Assembly (NCBI GenBank): GCA_029238125.1
Contig: JAQWGQ010000007.1
Coordinates: 25,568 to 89,567 of the forward strand
DNA length: 64,000 nucleotides
Direction: 5' to 3'
Source: Flavobacteriaceae bacterium
GTDB lineage: Bacteria > Bacteroidota > Bacteroidia > Flavobacteriales > Flavobacteriaceae
Position 1 is the stretch's first letter, and each line of letters opens with the position of its first letter. The notes beneath the pieces are model-generated. The model was given only the letters and a program-made list of their open reading frames with translations, was not told the DNA's origin and made no database searches. This document shows, in pieces, positions 53,585 through 63,021 of the stretch. The position numbers were made by a program, and so were the translations under genes.

Positions 53585-54604
53585 TTAAAAGATCCCTTGA
53601 ACTGGAAAAAATCGAAATTTGTCTGAGGAAAGATCAAACCCTAAAGTGAACTGATGCCCATTGAAAGGAGCAATTTGTATGTCTTCAAAGCTTTGGGTGT
53701 AAGTGTAATAAAATGAAAATCCTCTGAACTGCAGCCCTGTCAATAGAACCAATTGTTTGTGGTTTTGGTTGAGGTTTTCTCCTGCAAAAAGGTTTGCGTT
53801 TGGTTGTGTGCCAAAGCGATATGATGCTCCAAATGATAGGTTTAAATTGTTAAGAGAGTGGTGGGACTTCATATTCATGTCGAAGGATGGAAGGTCTGCA
53901 TAGTCTACCAGCTGTATCATGACGGAGGGTTCAAGAGCAGCGTTATCGCTGAGTTCAAAAAAATGACCCGTATTCACGATTATCTTTTTTGCTTTGTCCA
54001 AGCCAATGTCGTCAGAAATGTTCTGTCCTTTAAAAATAAGGTTTCTAACTGTGAGGTGCGTATAGAAATGATAACGGGTGTAGGTGAGCCCCAAGTCCAT
54101 GTGGTGGCCATTAGATTTCACTTGGCTTCCTTCCACAAGCGAGTCCCCAAGGTCTGGAGCAAATTGAGATTGGTCATGGGTATTATTGAATACTCCAGCC
54201 GAAAGACCAAATGAAAGTTGATGAATATCTCTATTTCCAACAATAAGATTGATGTGGTGGGCATATGTTACTGAGGCGCCAACTTGATTTTGAAATCCAT
54301 TTCTGTCATTATAGAAGACGGTACCGACTCCAGATTTTAAGCCGATTCGCCCATGCGCGTTGATGGTTTGTAAACTTGGTGCATTCGACACGCCCTGCCA
54401 CTGTGATCGATGTGTCATCCGCACTTTGATGCCCTCAAGCTGGGCGCCTGCCGTTGCTGGGTGAACCAAAAAATAATTGTCGGTAAGGTAGTCCGAATAA
54501 ATGGGAAGCTGTGGCTGTCCGAAACTAATGTAAGTTTGTGCCAGCGCAAAAAACAGCAGCCATTTAGTATATGTTTTTAGTGATATGAATGTAAATTTTT
54601 TCAC
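53585..54604 (-). CDS. PorP/SprF family type IX secretion outer-membrane protein
   Basis: 339 residues from GTG 54604 (then KKFTFISLKTYTKWLLFFAL); earlier in-frame starts reach into the divergent gene. Signal peptide ending SFGQ, then PIYSDYLTDNYFLVHPATAG, the PorP/SprF N-terminal signature, and a 14-strand-type barrel ending RFFPVQGIF. SprF-like proteins are needed for export of a specific partner, typically a type B-sorted cargo encoded next to them; the 2171-residue cargo begins 13 bases away on the other strand. Confidence 0.92.
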   Translation of the reverse strand: MKKFTFISLKTYTKWLLFFALAQTYISFGQPQLPIYSDYLTDNYFLVHPATAGAQLEGIKVRMTHRSQWQGVSNAPSLQTINAHGRIGLKSGVGTVFYNDRNGFQNQVGASVTYAHHINLIVGNRDIHQLSFGLSAGVFNNTHDQSQFAPDLGDSLVEGSQVKSNGHHMDLGLTYTRYHFYTHLTVRNLIFKGQNISDDIGLDKAKKIIVNTGHFFELSDNAALEPSVMIQLVDYADLPSFDMNMKSHHSLNNLNLSFGASYRFGTQPNANLFAGENLNQNHKQLVLLTGLQFRGFSFYYTYTQSFEDIQIAPFNGHQFTLGFDLSSDKFRFFPVQGIF

Positions 54605-54616
54605 TATACTTGAATT

Positions 54617-57600
54617 GTGCAAATAAAAGATAATTATTTTAACCAAACCCCAATACTCTACTTGATGTTGATTGTGGTGGTGTTGCCTTTTTTTTCATAC
54701 GCTCAGCTGAGCAAGCAACATTATATTCCTCCTGTACCAGACATAGTTTTTGAATCTGCACATCTATATATCTCCACTCCTCATGAAAATGTGCAGTTTA
54801 CAATAAAGCCCATTGGTCAGCCCTCTAGTGGCTGGGTGGTTGGGACCTTATCCAACACAAACTCCTACAAAATACAAGTAGCCAACATTCAAGTTGGCGC
54901 TAAGCCTTGGAATTATAGTCCAGATTACGTTTTTACCAACAAGGGGTTTGAGGTTTTTGCCACCAGAGAGGTTTATGTTTCACTTCGATTGAGAGCACAA
55001 AATCATGCGGGCTCAATTGTAAGCAAAGGAGTCGATGGGCTCGGAAAGAGCTTTCGAGTGGGGGGAATGGAACGGCAAGGGGTGGATGACTATTCGTTCT
55101 TTTCAGTAATGGGAACTAAAAATAATACCATTATTGATCTTGATTTTGATTCATCGCTTAGGCCATATAGTTCAAAAACTGAACAATTACCAAAAACCAT
55201 TGTATTAAATAAAAATGAAACTTACGTTGCGGTATTTAATGGAGTTAATAATGACCTATTTATAGGTACTCTCATCGAGTCGCAAAACCATGATATTGTT
55301 GTGAATTCAGGGTCAATTCTTGGTAGTTTTAGCAACCAGATTATTGAATCCCCTGAATTCTATAGTGGGGAAGAGGATTTTGGCTTTCTTAATGGAAGCG
55401 ATATAGGGATTGATCAACTGATAAGTTTGAACCCGAGTGTTGACGCTACTGAATACTTACTTATTAAGGGGGACAGCTTCAACAGCATTGAAAATGCACT
55501 TATCATCGCCAATGATAACAATACACTAATTTATGTGAACAATAGCATAATACCTATAAGTCTTGATGCTGGTGAACATATTTTTGTAGAGGGGGATCAG
55601 TTTACAAACAATCCTAGCTCTTCTATAGATTATCTGTATCTCCAGTCAAACAAAAACATCTATGTTTTTCAAGGAACTGGGAAAAAAGGGAGTGAAGTTG
55701 GATACTTTGATAGTCAACAAATTCACTGGTATGGAGCGAATCAAGGGATGTTTTTTGTGCCTCCGCTGAGTTGTACAAATGTTGGTGATGTTGAGAGTAT
55801 TGCTCGAATTGACGAGGTAGATGATAATTCAAAGTTTAGTGGTTCTTTATTTGTGCTTAGTTCTTATGGGTCGGCTGTAAAAGTAAATGGGCAATCCATT
55901 TCGTCAGCACCAAATTTGATCTACGATCCTGGCCCCATTCAAACCTCTACTGCTAACTACCAGATACACAGAATTGATGACCTAGGAGGTGACGTGTCTA
56001 TTGTTGGCTCCGAAGAACTTTATGTTTCCTATTACAATGTCAATAATACCGCAACTTCTGGTGCATTTTATTCTGGATTTAATCTTGAGCCCAAAATTTA
56101 TCCGAGCTTAAATTTGAACACGCTAGGTAACTGTGTTGATTCCTCTGGGCAAGCAAATGTTATCTTACAACTCCCAAATGCTGAAAATTACGACTTCATA
56201 AAGTGGCAAAAGAAAAATAGTGGGGGAACCTGGGATTATGTTTTTACTGGGGCTCCCACAGACAATCCGGAATATGTTCCGGATGATTTTGGTTCATATC
56301 GCCTCGAAGTCATTATTGACTGTTTATCTCCCGACAGTCTTGTGTATTCTGCTGCTGTAAATGTGAGCATTTGTCCCAATGATTCGGATAAAGACGGTGT
56401 GATTGACAATATTGACTTGGACAATGACAATGACGGAATCTATGATAAAATAGAGTCTTTAGGGGATTTTGAAATTGATCTTACCACAACCCCCCCTGAA
56501 CTTGTAATTGATAACACACTTCCCTACTCCACTCCTAACTTGTCACATGTTCTATCGGTCGGTAATGGAACCTTTACTCCTTTTAATGATGGTCGATTTA
56601 CTTCCTTTCTCCCACCAAAGCAATCAAGTGATGATGTTATCCGTTTTGAATTGGGGCCTGTCGTTCCTAAGTCTCTTCACTTTTCATTTGAATATAGCAA
56701 AACCCAAAACTTACCAGAGCAAGAAAACACCTATTATAGTCTTGAAAGTATAGATCCCTCTGAGAGCATCACTTTACTTGATCCTAATGGTGACATTGAA
56801 GTCCTTGTTGATGGCGACTTTATCGAGGGTTTTACGCAATACAATAGCTCCATATTTACATTTCGGTTTAGCAATACCGCTGTTGGTGCAACGGCAAGCT
56901 TTCAGTTTTTTGCCTCCCAATCGTCAGGTTTGGTGTTTACTCATCACAATGACTCAAGTGTTGATTCTGTTTTTGAAGGAGAAATTAAGGTTATAAATCT
57001 CGATTCATTTTCAGACAGTGATGGTCTTGCTGACGCATTTGATCTTGATAGTGATGATGATGGTTGTTTTGATGTTGTTGAAGCTGGTTTTTTAGACCCT
57101 GACAATGATGGGAGGGTTCAACAAGCACCTCTGACCATTGACCATAATACAGTCTCTAGTCGTGGTTTCGTAATCGGACACAATTACGATTCGGTGCCGA
57201 ACGATATTGACAGCAATACCATTTATGATTTCCAAGAAGTGCAAAGCCCTGCGGAAATTTCGCCAAATGGAAACCCAATTTCTGTTGAGGTGTGTGAAGG
57301 TGAAGTTGCTAATTTCTCTGTCGATACCCCCACAACCGATGCTGTTTTTCAATGGGTAATTGATGGTATGCCTATAGTTGACAATTCGACTTATAGTGGC
57401 ACAAACTCAAATTCTCTAACTGTGACTACAGATTATGGGCTTAACGGAGCTGAAGTACAAGTCCTTGTTTCTAGGCCAACATACGCCTGCCCTATTGAGT
57501 CGATTGGTGGGGTTATCCTGACCGTCCGTCAAATTCCTGAAACACCAACGCTCGAGCCCATTTACACATATTGTAACAGTGAATTACCCGCCATCGAAGA

Positions 57601-60600
57601 TTTAAAAAATGATGTTGGAGGATCTATTGGCGTGTTTCTATCTTCTACTGGTGGGACTGATTTGGCCGACGATACGCTGCTGGTTCATGATCAAACTTAT
57701 TATGTAGAGGCATATTCAAGTGCTGGCTGTGTGAGTTTAACGCGTGCAGAAACAGGTGCTTTTATCAGTAACCCTGAGCTGTTGAGTTCTGCATCGGAAA
57801 TATGTGAGGGAGAGAGTGTAGCTTTATCTGTTAGTGGTGTGCCACAAACTGCACAAGATTTTGCCAATACAAATCCTGATTTTGAACGTTTTTTTCAATA
57901 CGAATCCTCGTCTTATTTCTTAAAAAGAGAGTCAATGGCATGGACAGAAGCTTATGATCTAATTCAATCTCTAGGCGCTGGTACTTCAATGTATGTTGTT
58001 AATTCTAAAGAAGAAGAAAGTGCCGTTTATGATGCGCTTGACGAGCTTGGTATAGCTGGAACCAAAGAAATTCATTTTTGGTTGGGATTGCGACAACAAC
58101 CCGCATTAAATCCGAACAACGAAATCGGTGGGGGTTGGCAGTGGTTAGATGGAAGGCTATTAACCGACGATTTAGCCAATTGGAGCCCGGGAGAGCCGAA
58201 TGACTGTTGTGGAACAAGTACAGAAGATGGAGAAGAGGATTATGCTCAATTCGATTATACTAATCAAATCACATGGAATGATATGACAAATGAATCCTCG
58301 GGTTACGGAGATTCTTGGCCAATTTTTGAATTTATTGGAACAACTGAGGTTGTTTGGGGTAAAATAGACCCCACAACAGATTCTGATATTATTTTTGATG
58401 GAGTCGAAACAAGCACAATCACTGAGTCCCCTACTGAAACAACAACCTATTTTTATGAAGTGACTACAAATGGAGTGATGTGTCGAGTTGAAACCACGAT
58501 TATTGTTCACCCTTTACCTGAAATGTTTCTTGCTAATGATCTAGAACTTTGTGATAACGCCTTAGATGGCAATGCATACAACGGTCTGGTAAATGGGTTT
58601 GATTTGCAAGCCCAAGAGATTGCCATATTAAATGGTGACACAAGTCTAGAAGTTTTATTCTTTTTGAATGAAAGCGATACAAATGATAATCCGATTGATA
58701 AAACACAACCGTTTACCAATCGCACCAACCCTGAGCCGATTTATTTCCGTATTCGAAATAAAACAACTGCTTGTGTGTCGGATCAAACTAGCTCCTTTTC
58801 TATGCGAGTATTGCCAATTCCCCCTGTGATTGACATTCCACCTCACTATGAGTGTGACGATCTTGCAAGCGGCAGTGATACAGACAACATCGCCACTTTC
58901 GATTTGCGACTCAATGACGCGAGAATTTTAGCGCTCCTTAATGGCACTGGTGGACAATACCGGATTAGCTATCATACCAGTCGAGCTGCAGCTGAAGACC
59001 CCACAACAAATGGCATTGACTCATACACGATGCCCGCAACAGACAGTGGCCGAAAAACCTTATATGTACGTGTAATCGACAACTTCAGCTCTCTGTCCTG
59101 TTTCCATCCTGACAATCGTTTTGATTTGGTGCTAAGCCCTTTACCAGTGATCGAACAAGCCGTCATTACCTTTGAGCAATGTGATGAAACAGACGGTAAT
59201 TCGGATGGGGTTGTTTTGACCAACCTTCGCAGCTTTGAGGGCACAATCTCTGCAAACTTCGCCAATGAAGAATTTTCTTATTTCACAGACGCAACACGAT
59301 CAAACGATAGTAAAATTAGTGACCCGACCGCATATTACAACACTGACATTGGTGGAAACGCCATTCCAAACCAAACCATTTATGTTCAGGTCAATAATAT
59401 ATTGCCAAATGCTGTTTATGCCCCCAATGGTAATTGTGTTCGTAATGCTGAGATAAATATCCGCGTAGCTGTGAGTCAAATCAAAAAATCCTTTATGCTC
59501 GATTTTGATGCGTGTGAGCTTCCTCCTTCAGTCGCACAGGACGGCAGAACCCTGTTTCCTCCAACTATATTTGATACCCTAACAAGCGAGCTTCTTCGTG
59601 AGCACACTTTGTTTCAAGGTTCTGGAGTTGTCATTCAATACTACCCGACGCTAGATGATGCTGCCCGAAAAATAAATGAAATCGATCAGACTGTTGCTTA
59701 TGAAAACCCAAACCCCGAACCAAGTGGGACAAACTGGGCTGATGAAATTTGGGCCAATGTCGAAGTCATAGGGCTAAATACCATTACCTGTATTGGTTTA
59801 AAAAAAGTGGCCAATTTATACATCGAACGGCTCCCCTCCGCTCACCCAGTCTCTCCTTTTCGAGAATGTGATGACTACGATGGCGGAGTCTATCCATTTG
59901 ATACTTCTAGGGTCTATCAAGAACTTATCCAAGGACAACCCAATATCAGTGTTTCCTATTTTGACACAAATTACAACCTATTGTTTACCGGTGTACTCCC
60001 GAACCCATACAGCACTAATGACCAAACAATAATTGTTCGTGTTGAAAACAACCCCTCAAGCAATACACCTTCTTGCTATGAAGAGACAGAGATTGAGTTT
60101 GTCGTTGATGACACCCCCGACTTCAATCCAATCCCCACTTTGATGCTCTGCGATGATTCTGATGGTATTATAGATGATAAAGCAATTTTTGATACGCAAT
60201 CTATTGAAACAGATATTTTAGATGGGCAAACAGATATCGTGTTTGCCTACTATGATTCCAACGGAAACGCATTACCGAGTCCGTTACCTCCTCTTTTTAC
60301 AACCAGCTCGACATCCATACGTGTGGAGTTAATCAATGCCATCAACAACAACTGTGTCAGTGAGGGCTTTGTCGATTTTGAGGTGATTAAAAACCCTTCT
60401 TTTGATCTTGATCAGCAAGCTGTTCTCTGCTTAAATGAAGGGTCTGTTGCTATTGGAATCCGTAACCCTGGCGATGACTATTCCTATATGTGGGAGCATA
60501 TTGATGAGAATAACATGGTGACTGTGGTAGGGACAACCCCATCAATAAGCGTTTCCAAAAGAGGAAGGTACACCCTAACTGCAACTGGTCTCGGACCCCT

Positions 60601-61132
60601 TCCTTGTACAACCTCCAAAAGCATTGAAGTGCTGACCTCTGAATTGGCCAAACTCAGCGAAAAAGATATCGTCATCGGAGGTTTTTCGAGCACTGAAAAT
60701 ACTATTGAAATTCTTGTCGACAATCTTGGTGTTGGGGACTATGAGTATGCCGTCGGTGATGGCAATTTTCAAGATGATCCTTATTTTACCGAAATAAGAC
60801 CTGGTATTCAAACGATACATGTTCGTGATAAAATAGGCTGTGGCCTTTCTCAAGTGCAAGTCGGAGTTGTAGGGTATTACAAATATTTTTCTCCCAACAA
60901 TGATGGGATCAATGACACCTGGAAAATCCTTGGGCTAAAAACAACTTTTAACAGCCTATCGAATGTGTACATTTATGACCGGTATGGTCGATTCTTAGCT
61001 AAAATATCTGGACCTGATGAGACTTGGGATGGGTCCTACCAAGGGCAGCACCTTCCAGCTGATGACTACTGGTTTAAGCTGGAGCTTGAAGATGGTCGCA
61101 TTTATAGTGGTCACTTTAGTTTGATGAGATAA
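54617..61132 (+). CDS. Giant T9SS type B cargo with C-type lectin domain (gliding motility-associated C-terminal domain)
   Basis: 2171 residues from GTG 54617; ATG 54665 would leave a 14-residue signal peptide. Signal peptide ending FFSYAQ; an IgGFc-binding-like region about 35-500 (VSLRLRAQNHAGSIVSKGVD, RVGGMERQGVDDYSFFSVMG); thrombospondin type 3-like calcium repeats about 588-615 and 798-835 (DSDKDGVIDNIDLDNDNDG); an Ig-like domain about 888-968; a C-type lectin domain about 1088-1240 (GGGWQWLDGRLLTDDLANWS, PGEPNDCCG); six modules of about 95-120 residues starting with an ECDD/LCDD-type motif (about 1310, 1411, 1521, 1631, 1750, 1844); and a type B sorting domain from about 2081 (KYFSPNNDGINDTWKI). 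Probably a surface adhesin, exported with the adjacent PorP/SprF protein. Confidence 0.92.
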   Translation: MQIKDNYFNQTPILYLMLIVVVLPFFSYAQLSKQHYIPPVPDIVFESAHLYISTPHENVQFTIKPIGQPSSGWVVGTLSNTNSYKIQVANIQVGAKPWNYSPDYVFTNKGFEVFATREVYVSLRLRAQNHAGSIVSKGVDGLGKSFRVGGMERQGVDDYSFFSVMGTKNNTIIDLDFDSSLRPYSSKTEQLPKTIVLNKNETYVAVFNGVNNDLFIGTLIESQNHDIVVNSGSILGSFSNQIIESPEFYSGEEDFGFLNGSDIGIDQLISLNPSVDATEYLLIKGDSFNSIENALIIANDNNTLIYVNNSIIPISLDAGEHIFVEGDQFTNNPSSSIDYLYLQSNKNIYVFQGTGKKGSEVGYFDSQQIHWYGANQGMFFVPPLSCTNVGDVESIARIDEVDDNSKFSGSLFVLSSYGSAVKVNGQSISSAPNLIYDPGPIQTSTANYQIHRIDDLGGDVSIVGSEELYVSYYNVNNTATSGAFYSGFNLEPKIYPSLNLNTLGNCVDSSGQANVILQLPNAENYDFIKWQKKNSGGTWDYVFTGAPTDNPEYVPDDFGSYRLEVIIDCLSPDSLVYSAAVNVSICPNDSDKDGVIDNIDLDNDNDGIYDKIESLGDFEIDLTTTPPELVIDNTLPYSTPNLSHVLSVGNGTFTPFNDGRFTSFLPPKQSSDDVIRFELGPVVPKSLHFSFEYSKTQNLPEQENTYYSLESIDPSESITLLDPNGDIEVLVDGDFIEGFTQYNSSIFTFRFSNTAVGATASFQFFASQSSGLVFTHHNDSSVDSVFEGEIKVINLDSFSDSDGLADAFDLDSDDDGCFDVVEAGFLDPDNDGRVQQAPLTIDHNTVSSRGFVIGHNYDSVPNDIDSNTIYDFQEVQSPAEISPNGNPISVEVCEGEVANFSVDTPTTDAVFQWVIDGMPIVDNSTYSGTNSNSLTVTTDYGLNGAEVQVLVSRPTYACPIESIGGVILTVRQIPETPTLEPIYTYCNSELPAIEDLKNDVGGSIGVFLSSTGGTDLADDTLLVHDQTYYVEAYSSAGCVSLTRAETGAFISNPELLSSASEICEGESVALSVSGVPQTAQDFANTNPDFERFFQYESSSYFLKRESMAWTEAYDLIQSLGAGTSMYVVNSKEEESAVYDALDELGIAGTKEIHFWLGLRQQPALNPNNEIGGGWQWLDGRLLTDDLANWSPGEPNDCCGTSTEDGEEDYAQFDYTNQITWNDMTNESSGYGDSWPIFEFIGTTEVVWGKIDPTTDSDIIFDGVETSTITESPTETTTYFYEVTTNGVMCRVETTIIVHPLPEMFLANDLELCDNALDGNAYNGLVNGFDLQAQEIAILNGDTSLEVLFFLNESDTNDNPIDKTQPFTNRTNPEPIYFRIRNKTTACVSDQTSSFSMRVLPIPPVIDIPPHYECDDLASGSDTDNIATFDLRLNDARILALLNGTGGQYRISYHTSRAAAEDPTTNGIDSYTMPATDSGRKTLYVRVIDNFSSLSCFHPDNRFDLVLSPLPVIEQAVITFEQCDETDGNSDGVVLTNLRSFEGTISANFANEEFSYFTDATRSNDSKISDPTAYYNTDIGGNAIPNQTIYVQVNNILPNAVYAPNGNCVRNAEINIRVAVSQIKKSFMLDFDACELPPSVAQDGRTLFPPTIFDTLTSELLREHTLFQGSGVVIQYYPTLDDAARKINEIDQTVAYENPNPEPSGTNWADEIWANVEVIGLNTITCIGLKKVANLYIERLPSAHPVSPFRECDDYDGGVYPFDTSRVYQELIQGQPNISVSYFDTNYNLLFTGVLPNPYSTNDQTIIVRVENNPSSNTPSCYEETEIEFVVDDTPDFNPIPTLMLCDDSDGIIDDKAIFDTQSIETDILDGQTDIVFAYYDSNGNALPSPLPPLFTTSSTSIRVELINAINNNCVSEGFVDFEVIKNPSFDLDQQAVLCLNEGSVAIGIRNPGDDYSYMWEHIDENNMVTVVGTTPSISVSKRGRYTLTATGLGPLPCTTSKSIEVLTSELAKLSEKDIVIGGFSSTENTIEILVDNLGVGDYEYAVGDGNFQDDPYFTEIRPGIQTIHVRDKIGCGLSQVQVGVVGYYKYFSPNNDGINDTWKILGLKTTFNSLSNVYIYDRYGRFLAKISGPDETWDGSYQGQHLPADDYWFKLELEDGRIYSGHFSLMR

Positions 61133-61161
61133 AAACAATATCTTTACAGAAATAGATTTTT

Positions 61162-61353
61162 ATGGCAACATATACATGTAATCAATGCGATATGGCGGTT
61201 AATGCCAGTTGTGCAAAGTGTGACACCCCCCTTCAAAACGGAAGCATAACCACCGATGATGGTGCAGAAATTCAGGTCTCTCAATGCCCAAGTTGTAAAG
61301 GAATGATTAAGTCTCCTTTGTGTTGTGGGGAAGATATGAGTTGTACGGTCTAA
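61162..61353 (+). CDS. Small zinc-ribbon protein
   Basis: 63 residues with three CxxC pairs (Cys6/9, Cys17/20, Cys42/45) plus Cys54, Cys55 and Cys61, arranged as two metal knuckles separated by a polar loop. Predicted to bind zinc or iron; no enzyme domain. Short proteins of this pattern occur in marine Flavobacteriia without known function. It ends 12 bases before the methyltransferase start, so the two are likely co-transcribed. Confidence 0.75.
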   Translation: MATYTCNQCDMAVNASCAKCDTPLQNGSITTDDGAEIQVSQCPSCKGMIKSPLCCGEDMSCTV

Positions 61354-61365
61354 GGTAGATTTCCT

Positions 61366-61983
61366 TTGGAGAAAAAGCGCACACCAACTGTTGTTTTTGG
61401 GGAATGGGCAGAGCGTGGTCGTGACGAAGGGATGGCAAAGGGCCATCAGCAAGCTGTTGACCACATGCTTGAAGTGGCTTTGAAGAGCCAAAAATCATTT
61501 TCTTTTCTCGATGCGGGCTGCGGTAATGGCTGGGTTGTCAGGCAAGTTGCCAAGCACCCGCAATGTGTGTCGGCGTCTGGCGTAGATGGTGCACAACAAA
61601 TGATTGACAAAGCACAAACCTACGATTCAAAAAATCACTACACTTGCGCTGATCTCGACATCTGGAAACCAAATTCTGCTGTGGATATCGTACATTCCAT
61701 GGAAGTGGTGTACTACCTCAAAGACCCTTCTGCTTTTCTGGAAAATGTATACAATTGCTGGTTGTCCGAAGGAGGGGTGTTGATTGTGGGGTTGGCCTTT
61801 TATAAAGAAAACGCCGTTTCCCATTCGTGGCCCGAAGACTGTGGGGTCTCCATTATGCATCTTTTTTCTGAGAAACATTGGATTGAGCTATTTCAGAAAG
61901 CTGGATTTAAAGAGGTTGAGTCAACTCGGTTTGGTAGCAAAGAAAATTGGTCGGGTACACTCATATTGAGAGGACAAAAATAA
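61366..61983 (+). CDS. Class I SAM-dependent methyltransferase
   Basis: 205 residues from TTG 61366 (then EKKRTPTVVFGEWAERGRDE); no ATG or GTG fits the N-terminus, and the next Met is 21 residues in. SAM-binding motif FLDAGCGNGWVVRQVAKHP, acidic loop SGVDGAQQMIDKA, and post-motif DIVHSMEVVYYLKDPSAF. Small-molecule or protein methyltransferase of unknown substrate. The position behind the zinc-ribbon gene suggests a functional pair. Confidence 0.82.
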   Translation: MEKKRTPTVVFGEWAERGRDEGMAKGHQQAVDHMLEVALKSQKSFSFLDAGCGNGWVVRQVAKHPQCVSASGVDGAQQMIDKAQTYDSKNHYTCADLDIWKPNSAVDIVHSMEVVYYLKDPSAFLENVYNCWLSEGGVLIVGLAFYKENAVSHSWPEDCGVSIMHLFSEKHWIELFQKAGFKEVESTRFGSKENWSGTLILRGQK

Positions 61984-62062
61984 AATCCTGTAATTGAGAG
62001 TGAGTTACATATCGTATTTTTATACCGAAGATCTATTATGAATTACGCCAAATCCAATTATA

Positions 62063-62617
62063 ATGACCATCAGCTTAGCGACTACTTCTCGAGAAATTGA
62101 AGAAATCAGAGACCTACAAGAGGTAAACTTAAAAGGCAATATTCGCAAGAAGAACCGTTTATCTGAGGGTTTTCTAACTGCCAAATATGAGCATGATTTT
62201 TTAAAAGCAATGAATGACTTAACGCCAGCAATTATTGCCAAACAAAACGGTGTAGTAGTGGGCTATGCCTTGGCTACCGATCGGTCATTATTAACGCAAC
62301 ATCCACTATTAAACGATCTAGGTGCGCAGATAAACAAAATACCATTTGGGGGTAAGTTTATTGGTGATTTTGATTATTTGGTAGTTGGGCAGCTCTGCGT
62401 AGCAAAAGAGGTTCGGGGTCGGGGACTTGCGCAAGATCTTTATGCCCAATTTAAAGCAACTTATGAAAGTCGATATCCTTTTGCGATTACCGATGTGGAT
62501 CGGGAAAACTTAGCATCTCTTAAAGCCCATCTCAAAGTTGGTTTTCAAGTTGTCAGCATGCTCCAGTATGGAGGTAGCAATTGGCATGTTATAATTTGGG
62601 ATTGGAGAACTCATTGA
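62063..62617 (+). CDS. GNAT family N-acetyltransferase
   Basis: 184 residues from ATG 62063. GNAT fold: N-terminal helices, core strand KFIGDFDYLVVGQLCVAKEV, acetyl-CoA loop VRGRGLAQDLYAQFKATYES (R/QxxGxG/A type), then ITDVDRENLASLKAHLKVGF. Acetylates an unidentified amine. It is the last ordinary gene before the atypical region; its stop codon lies inside the loop of a strong hairpin. Confidence 0.88.
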   Translation: MTISLATTSREIEEIRDLQEVNLKGNIRKKNRLSEGFLTAKYEHDFLKAMNDLTPAIIAKQNGVVVGYALATDRSLLTQHPLLNDLGAQINKIPFGGKFIGDFDYLVVGQLCVAKEVRGRGLAQDLYAQFKATYESRYPFAITDVDRENLASLKAHLKVGFQVVSMLQYGGSNWHVIIWDWRTH

Positions 62618-62633
62618 TTACGAGTTCTCCAAT
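62601..62633 (+). terminator. Strong hairpin overlapping the end of the GNAT gene
   Basis: Perfect 12-bp stem ATTGGAGAACTC / GAGTTCTCCAAT with a 9-base loop that contains the GNAT stop codon. It is followed by TTAAATTATT rather than a clean T run, so it may terminate in either direction or act as a mRNA 3' stabiliser. Confidence 0.6.
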
Positions 62634-62657
62634 TTAAATTATTCCACTTCTTGTGAT

Positions 62658-62819
62658 GTGGTCCCAAAGGAACTTGAACCTTTACGCTTCAAACCTGTTA
62701 ATGTGTCGTAAAATCCGTCAAACTTAACCCACCATTTGTCCCACCACCTACAAACAAAACAAAAAAAGAACCCTAACTTAATGATTTACAACAAGTTAGG
62801 GTTTGTGTTGGTGGTCCCA
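62658..62819. repeat. Repeated GTGGTCCCA / GTCCCACC motifs
   Basis: GTGGTCCCA at 62658-62666 and 62811-62819, and GTCCCACC at 62739-62746 and 62813-62820, giving three GTCCCA cores at intervals of 78 and 74 bases. On the minus strand each reads TGGGAC, like the acceptor 3' strand of a tRNA; copies may be attachment-site remnants. Confidence 0.4.
62756..62803 (-). terminator. Orphan rho-independent terminator on the minus strand
   Basis: 11-bp stem AACCCTAACTT / AAGTTAGGGTT with a 13-base loop. On the minus strand it is followed by CTTTTTTTGTTTTG. No minus-strand gene ends before it, so it may belong to a short untranslated RNA or to a decayed gene. Confidence 0.7.
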
Positions 62820-62876
62820 CCTGTACTCATAACTATTTATAACTTATTGATTTACAAGACATAAAAATACACATAT

Positions 62877-62892
62877 AGTACCCCGGGGTACT
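62877..62892. repeat. 16-bp perfect palindrome AGTACCCCGGGGTACT
   Basis: Perfect two-fold symmetric site in AT-rich non-coding DNA, followed at about 62898-62914 by a related imperfect inverted repeat (AGTCCC-TTTT-GGGTACT). Two nested GGGTACT sites suggest protein binding (recombinase, repressor) or a hairpin. Confidence 0.6.
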
Positions 62893-63021
62893 GTTTTAGT
62901 CCCTTTTGGGTACTAAGTTGTTTGCTGAGGCACTAACAACCTCCGTTAAATCTAACAGAAGTTAATTCTGAACTATTTTCAATCATTTTTTATCGTTTTC
63001 TAAAACTTTCTATACTTATAA

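Larger units (their letters stand above)
62634..63021. other. Non-coding, repeat-rich boundary region
   Basis: No supported gene. It contains an orphan minus-strand terminator (62756-62803), three GTCCCA motifs about 75 bases apart, two segments that resemble the 3' end of a tRNA on the minus strand (near 62650-62690 and 62806-62825), and the palindrome at 62877-62892. Base composition becomes clearly AT-rich to the right of about 62820. It probably marks the junction between the host chromosome and an acquired element. Confidence 0.5.

Noticed and set aside
62656..62700. Possible tRNA gene on the minus strand
   Set aside because: Only a T-arm and acceptor-like 3' end are present; the T-loop would need eight bases, and no matching 5' acceptor strand, D-arm or anticodon arm is found.
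62639..62780. Minus-strand reading frame encoding a Trp-rich peptide (WWDKWWVKFDGFYD...)
   Set aside because: Open for only ~47 codons with no plausible start, running through a terminator hairpin; it probably reflects repeats and tRNA-like DNA.
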